Source: Misgurnus anguillicaudatus
Taxonomy: Eukaryota; Chordata; Actinopteri; Cypriniformes; Cobitidae
DNA length: 64,000 nucleotides
Direction: 5' to 3'
Assembly (NCBI RefSeq): GCF_027580225.2
Contig: NC_073353.2
Location: 39,114,001-39,178,000 of the forward strand
Of this stretch, positions 20,100 to 31,457 are shown in pieces. Position 1 is the stretch's first letter. Each line of letters begins with the position of its first letter. The position numbers were made by a program, and so were the translations under genes. The notes under the pieces were generated by a model, which saw only the letters and a program-made list of their open reading frames with translations, made no database searches and was not told the DNA's origin.

Positions 20100-23090
20100 T
20101 GTTTAAACCGTTTCAGAGAATGTTTGTTATGTAAATGTTGCATAATATATTATATTCGGTGGTGGCCAAAAAATGTACTAAATCTCCTTAGGATGGCTAT
20201 GGTTTGCATAATGAGGACTTTGTAGATACCCATAAGGCAAAAATACAATTTCTCTTAAATCTATACTTAATACATTTTGTAGAAAGTAAAGCTTAAATAT
20301 ATGTTTGAATTGAATAAATATATGTTTTCATATATTAACATATATTTCAAAATGTGTTTCTGGGGCAACAAATATGGGTATGGTTTCTAATTTTACAACC
20401 CATACAGCAAAAAATATTATCCTGGCCAAAATAAATTTTTTTTACATAATTTATAAAATACTAATATAAGATGTATAAGTATGTATAAAAATATAAGTAT
20501 ATTTTTGCAGTTGAGCAGTTTAAATTTAATTTAAACCTTTTCAAACCAGTTATGTTTACAGGTTTGCAAGAAGTTTTTTCATAAATATATTTAAAATTAG
20601 ATGTGCTGCTGTAATTGTGGCAAAATGTGGACGTACCAAATATTAACGTTAAAAGTGGATAAAATAGCAGCCATCATTATAAATTGAAATCTTGTTTTGG
20701 AGGCAAAAAGGTACCGAACCCCTAAGGTGACACTGGAGTAAAAAAAATCTAAAGTTTAGTTCACGCGCACGCGAAACTAAACTTTTTTTTTTCTCCATGT
20801 CCTCTTAGGGGCTACATAATAAGGTCAATATTTTCATGTTGTAATAATTTTGGTCACCATATATAGCCTATATATATTTTAGTTGTTAGTTTTTTAATCT
20901 TTAGTAATATAATGAATATGTATATCACTATTTATGGCTTCTGAAAAGTATCTGACATTTTTAAAATTCCTCACAGTCTTTGCTTTTGCCGGCCATGTCA
21001 TCACGTGACTTACTGGGTCACTGAGCAGAGATCAGTGTCTGAAGCTCATCTAAGACTTAAACTTCAAAACATGTTAGTTTTCAAATGTGATTATTGTAAC
21101 TTGAGTGTTAAATCTCATATTTTAGCCAAATAAATGGAAACTAAAATAATTCCTGGAAAAAAAAACTGATGTTGAGATAACCTATAGAACAAAGCCTAAA
21201 GATTTATGGGACAGACCACACATCTAACCTGAGGGTAAAACATGATGTCCACATGATGATCTTCAAAGACCATATGCTTTATTCAAATTGCTATGATCAT
21301 AGAAAGCTATGTCTTTCAAAAATGTTTTTGCAAACCACACTAATCGTATGACGTAAAACTAACTGGACAACAGCTTTTGTGTTCAGTGAGGAGATCAAAA
21401 TGTATTAAATACAGAAAAATATTTATTTCATATTCCTATAGGATTTATGTTATATTTTGGTAAAACTTAATAAATAGGTTGCATTTTTTGTAGCAAGGGA
21501 ATTTTATTTATATAATACATTTCACATAGCATGCGTTCTTTACACATGATGCCCAAAGACATAAAGACAACTGAATAACATAAGTAAAACAAAAAATAAA
21601 AAAGTACTGTAAATAAAACCTTTAATTGAATAAGTAAAATGACACAAAACAAAATCTAAAGATGTACATTAGCATCGTGCATTTGTCTGTTTGCATGTAT
21701 AGTGTGCTGCTTTAAGAGACATACACATGTTTTGATTAAATATTCTTCTTTGTCAGATTCACTGTAAAAAATGCAGGATTTTTGTCAAATCAACATATAT
21801 TTTATGCACGCTAAAACATATTGCTTGGACTCAACAACAAAAAAATTTTTTTGTGTTAAGACAACTTACAACAAACTATATTAGGTTGGATGTACTTATA
21901 TTGTTTTGATTATGATTACATTATGATGGATGTGTAATTATGTATTGTTGTATCTGATTCAGGGTGTAATATATTAACTGAACAAAAAGACATTTACTAA
22001 GCAGCATTATAAATGTAAACTGTTCTGCTTATGTATGATATCACATTTTCAATATCAACACGTGGTGGCGCCAGAGGTCTGGTTTACATTTGAACACAGG
22101 AGCACAGAAACACTATTTAAGCCTATTGGTTATCATCAACCTGTTGTCAGTTGTCAATCCGACATGCAAATTAAAGCATCTGCATTTAGATTAGTCAACA
22201 TCAACCAGCTGACAAGCAAGAAAACTAGTTAAGGATTTTTAATGAATTCACTAAGTAAAAGTTTTAATGGATCAGATGCTATAGAGTGTTTAGGTTATGT
22301 TCAGTTGAAGAATCAGGGCAGTGACGACTAGTTTACGTTCAGTTATGCAACACACATAGTTTAGTATTGTCCTTCTGTATATGTTGATGTTGTAAGTTTT
22401 TGTTTGTTCATTTTTACATGTAATCTGAGTTTTATAATAGCATGTAAGACCAGAGTAAATTTGTCTTTCCTTTATATATTACAATTAACTCTTATTTTTC
22501 TGCTTAATGGTTATATTTTGCATGTTTTTTCTGTTTCATTTTTTTTGTGTGTTTATTCTTTAAAATGCAGTCAGTCAGTAGTGTAAGGTCACAATACCTT
22601 TAACTGGTCAGCTGTGCAAATTCATGCTTGGCTGGTGTTTGCACCTTTATGTCTGTCTTTTGGTTAGTTCAACATTTAAATTTGTATTAAAACTTTCTCT
22701 TAAATGTTTCTTAAATGTAGCACAAAGAAATATTGATAGAATGACATATTGACTAAAACTGTGATCTTTCTACTAAAATTGCATTTGTTTAGTAAGTTTT
22801 TCTAAAGCATTTCTGATTTTATTTTGTCCTTTTTGAAGCATCTTTTCTGAATTATTGCATCTGTTTGTATCTTCGGAGTGGCATAGATATAGCCTGCTAA
22901 TGCTGAACTTAAATGGACTCATTTAATTTGTGTTAATTCTTTGCCATCTAATTGCATTAGTGCAAAATGTGCTTGGTGTGGTGTCTCATCTCTTTTGTCC
23001 ACATATAATGTTGCCTGAGCGAGTAAGAGCACTTCGTGAAAACTGTATTGTTTTACACATAAAAAATAGTGGTAAATAAAATCTGTGAGG
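20100..23090. other. AT-rich intergenic DNA upstream of dct
   Basis: No coding frame with recognisable domains. Apart from the MITE at 20,719-20,811 and a CACTGTAAAAAATGC MITE end near 21,771, it is AT-rich sequence with TATATTT and poly-T runs in which I see no structure. Confidence 0.5.
20719..20811. mobile_element. MITE family C, copy 1 (single internal unit)
   Basis: Left CCCCTAAGGTGACACTGGAG and AATCTAAAGTTTAG pair with the right half CTAAACTTTTTT to CCTCTTAGGGG. The centre is one GTTCACGCGCACGCGAAACT unit. The sibling at 59,341-59,574 has the same flanks but about seven units. Confidence 0.75.
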
Positions 23091-23099
23091 ATAGTGTTT

Positions 23100-23560
23100 A
23101 TCCTTTGAAGTGGTGACAATAGAAATGCTCGATTAATAGCATTTCAAAGGGAGACTCAGATGAAGGTGATGCTTAATTTTGTGTAACAGGCAACAGCTTA
23201 TTATGTTGATGGAAAAATGCATCAGTTCCACTAATGGCTATTAGAGCGAGCTCAATACCACACACATTTTAGAAAACCTAATGTGTCGATTCAGAGAAAG
23301 GTTGCCTTTTTAGATTGTAATTGAGAGCACTTCAGTTTCATTTCAAAAGGACAAGGCTTTATAGAAGAATATGCAAAATGTTTTCAAATGAAGCAAAGAT
23401 TGGTCTGCCCATTTGACAGCATTATGACACATTTTCCACTGCGTCCCAGACAATTCGACTAATGGGCTCCTCACACATCTGCAATGGTCATTGTTCTTTA
23501 TTCAGTGATAAACACAGCTAATTATGAGCAGAAGAAGATACTGACAGACTTACATGGATA
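23100..23560. promoter_or_regulatory. candidate conserved noncoding block
   Basis: Complex, repeat-free sequence with balanced composition, including AATTGCATTAG, GCTAATTATGAGC and GATTGTAATTGAG motifs of homeodomain type. It contrasts with the transposon mosaic on its right. Position in the dct-sox21 interval fits a developmental enhancer. Conservation is not shown. Confidence 0.3.
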
Positions 23561-23914
23561 TGGAGAAAGCAGTGGCCAGGTTTGATTCTTTGAGGACTTT
23601 GCAATTAAAAAGACAAAGAAGTCGGCGAGATGCACATCATCTAATGTAAAAAAGCATAAAGCAGTTGAAGGAAAGTTGCTATAAGGCCAACCTGAAATTA
23701 CATTGAGCTAGATGGAATTACAAAAACTGAAAACCAGTAAACCAGATAGTTTGCTGGTCTTAAACTGGTTTCACCTTAATTTCTCGTGGCCACCAGTATA
23801 ATACCCCATTACGACCAAGACACAGATGATTAACTGACAGTATTAAATGTTGTGTTACCATTTAGGTTTAGTTGCTGTAAAAAGAAAATATAAGAGCGTC
23901 ATTTACTTCAACAC

Positions 23915-24391
23915 AGTCTCATGGGAAGTCGTGTTATAGTAACGAAAAATTTTGATTAATTTATTCGTGTTTGATGACACGAATTTCCGCTGTTTTTCGT
24001 GTCTCTGGAGACGAGTGTCTTTTTCGTCCTTCCCAGCGCGAGTTTCTATCGGTGGCTGTTCGTGTCTGTGGCACGACTTTCTTTATCGCGTCATTTTGTA
24101 TTTTGTTTTCTCATCGTTGTTTCCTATTTTTAAATCATTGTCGCTTGGGGTTAGGGTTAGATCCGGGGTTTGCGTTAGGATGTTATTTTTTGCATTGGTT
24201 TCTACATGTTTTTCGTCCACTTTTAAAACTATTCTCGCCTGGAGTTGGGGTTAGAGCTGGGGTTTGGGCTAGGAAGTCGCAGAAAGTGATTCTGGCCCAA
24301 ACCCCAAGCGACAATGGTCAAAAAATAGAAAACAACGATGAGAAAACAAAATATAAAATGACGCGATAAAGAAAGTCGTGCCACAGACACG
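23915..24391. mobile_element. inverted-repeat element family A, copy 2, with 23-bp flanking direct repeat
   Basis: The left end is AGTCTCATGGGAAGTCGTG and TTATAGTAACG. The main arm CGTGTCTGTGGCACGAC, CATTGTCGCTTGGGGTTAGG returns inverted as CCCCAAGCGACAATGG to GTGCCACAGACACG. The right copy of the outer ~130 bases is absent. 23,892-23,914 and 24,392-24,414 are identical over 23 bases and abut the element on both sides. No protein of its own is visible. Confidence 0.85.
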
Positions 24392-24515
24392 AAGAGCGTC
24401 ATTTACTTCAACACTTACATGCACTACTCACTTCATTAATACATTTCCATTTGATAAACGTTTTACAATATTCAGTTATACGATTTCCATTACTTTAAAA
24501 AATACCTAAAAACTA

Positions 24516-24797
24516 TTTTGCGAGCGACTCCACTCACTTTCTGTAATCACGTCATTACTAAAGCAGCTCCTGATTGGATAATGCGGCGCGTTTTTCCGCC
24601 AAAGTTTACATTTTTCAACTCGCGCGTTTGCCGCGACAACTCTCAATTTGCGCCATTCGCACGAACTAGATGCGCGAATAAGGCGGAATCGTGTCTACCA
24701 TGCCGCGTTAAACGCCTCATTGGCACCGCGAGACCTCCAGACACGCATCCACGTGTCTTCACGTTGACTTAACATTGAAATCACTCGCGCTCGCACA
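24516..24797. repeat. repeat family D, copy 1 (CpG-rich)
   Basis: Contains GCGACTCCACTCACTTTCTG, AATCACGTCATTACT, TTTTTCAACTCGCGCG and ACGTTGACTTAACAT. The same order of blocks is at 31,046-31,226. Unusually rich in CpG for this window. No gene is supported. Confidence 0.7.
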
Positions 24798-24944
24798 TTA
24801 AAGTTCTGCATAATTAAGAGCGTGGCCACTTGAGTGATTGGTGAACTGCCACTGCTGTCACTGCCATTGAACTAGGTGGGCGTGGTTTCAGCTTTCAGCC
24901 ACTTAAACTTCACCCACGTTCTGCCTCTTTACCCATTTTCGGTT

Positions 24945-25212
24945 ATTCAATTCAATTCAATTCAATTTTATTTAACTAGCGCTTTTCACAATTTGGTAAT
25001 TGTATCAAAGCAGCTTTACATTAATAGAAGCAGTGAAAAGCACAGAAAATCTACAGATAGCACAACATAATACACAATAGCACAAGCAGCTAAATTTGCT
25101 GCGGCTATAAATCAACATTAAAGCGAATGTATTACTAATGTAACGTATAGAAGTTAAGCCCAAGAAGGCTGCCTCCCTGGGTTGAAAAACCCCCTAGGAG
25201 AAAAAAAACCCG
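24945..25212 (+). mobile_element. probable non-LTR retrotransposon tail (Rex1-like)
   Basis: Starts with TTCAATTCAATTCAATTCAA and TTTTATTTAACTAGCGCTTT, followed by CAAAGCAGCTTTACATTAAT and TAATGTAACGTATAGAAG. The (ATTCA)n and GCGCTTTTCACAA pattern is, as I recall, that of Rex1/Babar-type fish LINE tails. No reverse transcriptase is present. Part of the 3' portion recurs at 7580-8350. Confidence 0.5.
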
Positions 25213-25259
25213 GACTTTTTAGCCGGGGAAGTAAAAAAAGTCCCAGGAGGGAAAACCCT

Positions 25260-25261
<2 letters not shown>

Positions 25262-25296
<35 letters not shown>

Positions 25297-25301
25297 TATA
25301 T
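25262..25301. repeat. (TA)n microsatellite, left part
   Basis: Alternating TA with one CATATA interruption. It continues at 26,024-26,063 on the far side of the hAT-like element, so one array was split. Confidence 0.9.
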
Positions 25302-26023
25302 TAGGGATGCACCGAATCCAGGATTCGGTTTCGGATTCGGCCGAATACTGGGCTTTTTGGCGGGGTTCGGGTTCGGCCGAATCCTAGATTTTTTTTTCAC
25401 CGAACCGAACCCTAGGCTTGCGCTACGCTGGTCGACGTCACGCAGCCGTTGATTACACACATCGGGTGCTGACGTGGAGATGAGCTTTTTCTTTCGGTCA
25501 GCTGGACACACCAAAACTTTTAAACACCGCTGAAAACGCCTTGAGGACCCCAAATGCCAGCTGTTTTTCAGCCGAGCGCTTGGTAGGTGTGATGCTTCAG
25601 CTGTGAGCCGGTTGGTTGCTGTGGTAATGTCCCGCCCCTCCTCCACTGTAATTGGACGGCCGTGTGAAGACTGACATTGACGAGCGGAGCTTCTGACTCA
25701 AAGTTAAATATAGTTTTCAGCGCGGAGCTGCTTGCTTATTGGAAAAACGAGCGTGTCGCAACGCATCGCTTTCATTATGCATAGGCTTATGGTAATTGTC
25801 AAAATAGTTTTTCCAACTTGTCATCCTGGCATAATGTACAGTTAAAATTAAATAAAATGAAAAATACACTGCTGTGGACGTTTTTTACTTCATTAATGTG
25901 TTTTACTGTGTTGGAATAAGGATGCGAGTAGGATTCGGTATTCGGTTTCGGATTCGGCCGAATCTTAAACGGTGGATTCGGGATTCGGCCGAACCTAAAA
26001 AATCTGGATTCGGTGCATCCCTA
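25302..26023. mobile_element. hAT-like non-autonomous element
   Basis: Ends TAGGGATGCACCGAATCC and GGATTCGGTGCATCCCTA are perfect inverted repeats. Many internal GGATTCGGCCGAA motifs sit near both ends. An 8-bp ATATATAT on each side is consistent with the hAT target duplication but lies in a TA array, so it is weak evidence. Open frames are not interpretable as transposase. Confidence 0.8.
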
Positions 26024-26063
26024 ATATATATATACATATATACATATATATATACATATATAT

Positions 26064-27079
26064 GAAGAGTTTGGTTCCAAAACGCAATAAATCCATTTTG
26101 ACAAATTTCTGTAAAAACGTGTTTTCTATACCAAGAAAGTGACAAGATGAAAACAACTATTTTCTGTTACAAACTTTCACATAGCATCTTTAGGTTATAA
26201 AAACATAAAAAATTCAAATCCATAAGTTGATTTTCAAAGATTTATTATAAAAACGGATTATTTTTTCCACAAAATGCAATAAATCCATGACAAGTTTTTA
26301 TTCAAAATGCTATAAATCTATTGAATCAATAGCCTATATAAATGTGCATTCATCTTTGCCATGTTATATTCATTTAGTTGACTAGTTGTACACACTAATT
26401 AAAAATATAAACATTAATGTCATTAATCAAAACACTTACTTTGTCATATTAAGATCACTGTCATTCATTGCGGTTACTTGACGTCCTCGCTTAACGTCTT
26501 TCACAGAGATCAGCTGTAAAATGTTTTTGGTCCTGCTCAATTTTTGTTGACTTTGAGTAAAATAATGTAAAGTTTTTCATAAGATCCTCTGGGGTCAATG
26601 TGTTAGCATGAGAAGCTTGATGCTGTCGGGAGAACAAGCACCCGCCTCCCGAGTGCTTCGCGTAAATTATTAGATGTTGATGGCTTACGTTTCTTTCCCG
26701 TCACAGAAAACCATCACAGGTTTATCGATGCAATTAAAGTATTATTTTGTTTTGTTTGTTGATCACGAAGTACAAAGTAGATGAGGAAAACTAGGACTCC
26801 GTGTACTCAGCGCGTCCGCCATTGTTTGTTTACATTGCGTGACTGGTGGGCTGTAATATCAGAAATGGATTTATTGCGTTCTGTAAAAAATGAGCAGTGG
26901 CGTTTATCGCATTTTGGGAAAAAAGGGAGAAAAGATGACAGAATAACACGGCGGATATTGGATTTTGCGTAAAATTAAGAATTTACTTTTAACTACTGAC
27001 CTGATATAATATTGATTTTGGCAGTAACTCGTTTTTTTTTCAAAAATGGCGTTTATTGCGTTTTGGAACCAAACTCTTC
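26064..27079. mobile_element. 1.0 kb element with 28-bp perfect terminal inverted repeats
   Basis: The left end GAAGAGTTTGGTTCCAAAAC plus the following 8 bases is exactly repeated in reverse at the right end. The motif GCAATAAATCCAT recurs inside at about 26,278-26,290, 26,310-26,322, 26,863-26,880 and, less exact, 26,902-26,917. It lies directly beside the TA array. No transposase is seen. The class is unknown to me. Confidence 0.8.
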
Positions 27080-28164
27080 ATATATACATTGAAACAGATA
27101 AGGAGATTAAGCGGTTCTGCCGGTGGTCATTGGTCAGGCATCAGCTGGGCATCACGTTGAAGAACAGCCAGTAGATCAGATGTGTGCTGACTTTCACATT
27201 TATGAGAACTGGATCTGTTTGTCTCATTGTCCTCGGGATTAAGGACGAGTCAAGAGAGAGAAACAAAATCTTATTAGCGTAGGGGCCGTTCACATGTAAA
27301 GCAAGTGTCACACAGTGATGTGGTTTAAGTCAGCTCGGTTCCGGACAGGCTTACTATTGCTGGTTAAGTGTATTACATATAGTTGATGATTTTAGAAAAT
27401 TTGTGGGCCCAGGGTGAGTCTATGTATGGGACCCCCATATGATCTTTATCCGGGAATAATTGCGGTGAAGTGCTGCCAAGATGGCGACGGGAGGCTCCGC
27501 CAACTATTGGCTTCAAAAAAGCTCTTCACAAACCTATGGGTGACGTCCCCGACACTACGTCCATATTTTTACAGTCTATTCTTCCAAACAACAATCAAAA
27601 ACAAAGAGATAAAAACAACAACGAATGTGAGATACAGTATATTTATCAGTGTGGTTGTAAATGTTGTCAAATGCAGCAGATTACACAGATCTAACGATCA
27701 CATTTATTAAAGGTGCCATAGAATGTAAAACTCTATTTATTAAGGTATAGATGAATAATATGAGTTGTGTACATGGTAATGACATATCATGAGCCTCAAA
27801 CACAATTGTTTCCTCCTCCTTGTGTAAACCTTGTGCATAGAGATGGAAAACAGACCAATATCAGCATAACACCAACTGTGACGTCAGAGTCGTGATGTAG
27901 CCCAACATTAAATTATACATTAATTGCAATGTTGTTACAATGTAAAAAACAAAGTTGTGACTGCTGAGTTAGCACTATATGCTAGTTAATGCTATATGCT
28001 AACGGGCTGAAGTTCTACTATTGGCGTTACAGTTACGTTTTTCAGGTCCATATTGAAAATAACACTTACCACTCAGAAACGTCCATTATATTTATAACCT
28101 GTAGAGGGCAACATAGTGCTGTTACATATTAAATGAACAGTGAGTCACATCGGGTCTGGAACTC
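27080..28164. other. intergenic, probable repeat remnants
   Basis: 27,708-28,140 (GGTGCCATAGAATGTAAAAC and following) resembles a common cyprinid repeat from memory. 27,090-27,700 shows no recognised structure. No gene is supported. Confidence 0.35.
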
Positions 28165-28585
28165 TAGCCCTGCGTTCCAGTTCTTTTTTTTATGAACTTC
28201 CCTCGCTAACTTCCCTCAGTCTCGTTCACTCGGATGTACGTCATTGCTTAGGTTGTACAAGTGCCCACAACTGCTAGAACACTTGAAGTGGGTTCAAATG
28301 GATCGCCCTAAGCCCTTGATCACATGGAAAGTGGAGATCGCCCCCTCCATGTGCAAAACGCGAGTTGCTGAAGTGACGTCACAATCGTGTTGCATTGTGG
28401 GATATGAAGCTGCATGAAGTGTACATATGAAGCAGACTCGCTCCTCGCTATGAGGGTCTGTCCATACAAACTTCCCTCGTCCACTTGACGAAGTGGAACG
28501 CACTTCAAAATGGCGACAGGGATTCCCCCGAGGGGAAGTGCTTAGGGAAGTTCGCGAGTGTGTGTCTAAGTGGAACGCACCCTAG
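28165..28585. mobile_element. MITE with CTAGGGTGCGTTCC-type ends
   Basis: Left AGCCCTGCGTTCCAGTTC and right TAAGTGGAACGCACCCTAG are inverted. Internal AACTTCCCTCG and CTTAGGGAAGTTCGCGAG blocks pair as well. A TAG on each side could be a 3-bp target duplication as in PIF/Harbinger elements, but it overlaps the ends. Confidence 0.65.
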
Positions 28586-28853
28586 TTGTGTTTTATCTGG
28601 TTTTACCTGCTATTCACACTTTACAAGTTAAACTTTGAATAATATTTCTGTAACCAGCTACTAGACATTGTATTGTGTTATTGACCAGGATAAAGCTCAC
28701 TGAAAGCTAATTTTTCGATAACCTTTTTCCATTAGTATGGTGCATGTGCATGTTGAGGTTAGTTGTCACTTTAACAGGCTATTTTAGGTTTTTCTGCAGA
28801 ATGTAGATAGTAAAACAGTTATAAAGTGCAGAATATTTCCTTAAATAGATTAT

Positions 28854-29013
28854 GGGCCGGTTTCCTGGACAGGGATTAGACTAAAATAAATGTAAGAGCT
28901 GTCCAAACTGAAAACAACGTACACTGACATATCTTAAAATAAATCAACACCCTTTGTTTTGCCTCAAAATGGTCCAGTCCTGTCTTAAGATAATCCCTGT
29001 CTGTGTAACTGCC
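28854..29013. mobile_element. MITE, GGTTTCCTGGACAGGG-type
   Basis: Left GGCCGGTTTCCTGGACAGGG and right ATAATCCCTGTCTGTGTAAC are inverted repeats. Same family as 15,297-16,085 and 37,501-37,722. Confidence 0.6.
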
Positions 29014-29499
29014 CTTAAATGTCAAACACAATCAAAAATTAAAAATGGTTTTGGCCAACAAATAATAAATAAATGCATTATACTCAGATAACATCTGACA
29101 CGTGACATGTCCTATTTTCACAATTTGGTTTACTTTGTTTAATTCTGCTTTCATTTGGTTTACTCTTGATTAAATGTACAGTATGTTTGTGTTATTTTAT
29201 TGTGTTCCGTTGTTCACCCAACAACTATAGCAAAATTCATTTGGGATAGAATTACATTCTAATTTAAGATGTTTTTTTACTAGGCGTTATAAAGATATAA
29301 AATCACTGCACTAGAAAACATCTTTCTATAATTTGACTTTTTGCTAACTAGTCCTAGTTTCCCAAATAGATGTGTGTGTATTAGAATATCTGCTCATATG
29401 TATGTTACATTACAAAAGAATTATGCATCCCAAACTTGGCATAGGCATAAAAAATTGCTTTTAAATGCATACATGTATATCTGTGTGTGAGTTTTAGGG

Positions 29500-30560
29500 C
29501 AAATGGTCTGCCTGTGTGTTTTTAGCCCTGAAAGCCAAATGCAAAATCAGCATCACTAAAATCACATTTCTTGGACATGGGGTTTGGGGGGGACCTTTTT
29601 CGACGGCTCCAAAAAATCTGCACAATATTTGCTTGCTTGCGCTCCATGGTGATTCCCACCCACATCTCTGGCAGCTTAGCGATTTACATTTTAGCATAAT
29701 GCCAGCCATAGAGGAGGCACAAGGCAAGGCCGATAAGTTACAAAGTGCTCGGGGGGTAAACCTTGTAAGAGAGGTTTTGGAGTTATTTACGGTGCTTCAA
29801 AAATCCTTCAAAGATGCGCCAATTGGGGAGGAGATCGTTCCCAGCAGTGCATGTTTTGCACATACAGTAGCACAATACGAAAAGAGTGTATCGGCCTAGA
29901 CGTGACCAGATGACACTAATTCAAATATCCTCATTTTATCGATCCAGCAAAGCCAGAAAATAACCAGGAAATATAACGTTTCAGTTTTAGTGAAATACAA
30001 TTATGACCCTTTGTTACTATAGGCAAAAGTAAAAAGGGAAACATTGTGCAGAAAAGGACAAAAGCATTGGAGAAAGAAAACGAGAAAAAGGCTTAAATGA
30101 TTTCTAAGATGCAATTTAATTTTCAATATGGGACTATTAAATGTTTGAGGCACATCCGCTGTCGAGATATGTTTTTGATTGTGCAATTCCACATAACAGA
30201 ATGCTGGTGAAATGCAGAAATTTCAACAATAGTGGTGTGAAAAGCAATGGCTTTCCTCTCTTATCGAAATTGCTTTCTGTAGAGTTGTTCCATTTGAAAT
30301 GCATTTAATTGCAAATAAAAAGGACTGAGAGAAAGCCGCGTGGCTCCTAAGCCTTTCTCATCTGTTTGGAAGCATGAGAGAGAAAGAGAGAAAGAGAAAG
30401 AAAAAGAGAGAGAGAGAGTATTCAAACGTGGAACAGGCCGGAAAATAAAAAGACATTGCCGTGCTCTGAATAGCCCAATCTCTCGCTCATACCGGCCCAG
30501 GCCAATCCACCGTCTTCCCTCCATGAGGAAACAGGAGTGGATCTACCTCAAAAGTCTCAA
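29500..30560. promoter_or_regulatory. candidate conserved noncoding block
   Basis: Repeat-poor, complex sequence between transposons. Includes CACATTTCTTGGACATGGGG, GATTTACATTTTAGCATAAT and GATGCAATTTAATTTTC. A 127-codon frame (29,516-29,899) contains KCKISITKITFLGHG, faintly like retroelement reverse transcriptase ends, but the rest matches nothing I know and it is not called as a gene. A (GA)n stretch is at 30,374-30,418. Confidence 0.3.
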
Positions 30561-31045
30561 GTGTATTCAAACCCTTCAGTCTTTGTGTTTTTCAGATCTA
30601 ACTTTACAATCTTTTTAAAGTATATGAATTCAGTCGGATTAACCCTTTATTTTTTTAAGGGTCCATCACCCTAGAGGAAGATTGTATTACTCTTTCATAG
30701 CTCAAGAAGTATCATTTAATAATATTTTTTTCTCTTAAGAAGCTTTATGAGTAGGGCTGTCAAAGTAAATAACGCATTAACCTAAATTCATTTTAACGAC
30801 ACAAAATGTATTAACGTGCAATTAACGCAACGCGCAATTTCTATTTGACCCTTGGCCTAGCACGTTGTTGGATAAATTGAGATTTAGCCCTATGCTGCGT
30901 TTAAACCCGCCGCTGTAGAGGCGGCAAAAACGCACTATTCGCGGGTAGTTGGACACTTGAACATTTGGGTTTAATTGCTTCATTCGCGCATGAAATTATA
31001 GTCATTCGAGACATTCACGTGGAAATTCGCGTCATGGGAGGGGCT

Positions 31046-31226
31046 TCTGCGAGACTGCAGAGACTCCGCTCGCTTCCTGTAATCACGTCACTACTACAGA
31101 AAGGTCCTGATTGGTTAACGCGGCAAAGTTCTGATTTTTCAACTCGCGCGTTCCTCGCGGCAACGTTCCGCGCCGCAGGATGCCTAATCGCGTCTTTGCA
31201 TTGACTTAACATGTAAATCACCCGCA
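31046..31226. repeat. repeat family D, copy 2
   Basis: GAGACTCCGCTCGCTTCCTG, TAATCACGTCACTACT, TTTTCAACTCGCGCGTTCC and CATTGACTTAACATG match 24,516-24,797 in the same orientation with a deletion in the middle. Confidence 0.7.
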
Positions 31227-31245
31227 TATATATATATTCACACAT

Positions 31246-31457
31246 ACACTGTCAAAAATAAAGGTTCGAAGCTGTCACTGGGGCAGTACCCTTTAAAAAA
31301 GGTCCTAATATGTACCATTTAGGTACAAATATGTTCCTTTAAAGGTACATTTTGGCAGTTCAAAGTACTAATATGCACTTTTTGGGTACAAAGGTGTACC
31401 TTTTTGAAAGGGTACTGTCCCAGTGACAACTTTTGTACCTTTATTTCTGAGAGTGTA
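31246..31457. mobile_element. MITE rich in GTACC motifs, full-length copy
   Basis: ACACTGTCAAAAATAAAGGT at the left pairs with TACCTTTATTTCTGAGAGTG at the right. CACTGGGGCAGTACCC and GGGTACTGTCCCAGTG are also paired. A truncated copy is at 18,502-18,748. Confidence 0.75.

Noticed and set aside
25194..25646. 150-codon minus-strand frame
   Set aside because: Reads through a TA microsatellite and the GGATTCGG motifs of a hAT-like element (Arg-Pro-Asn-Pro repeats). Not a transposase.
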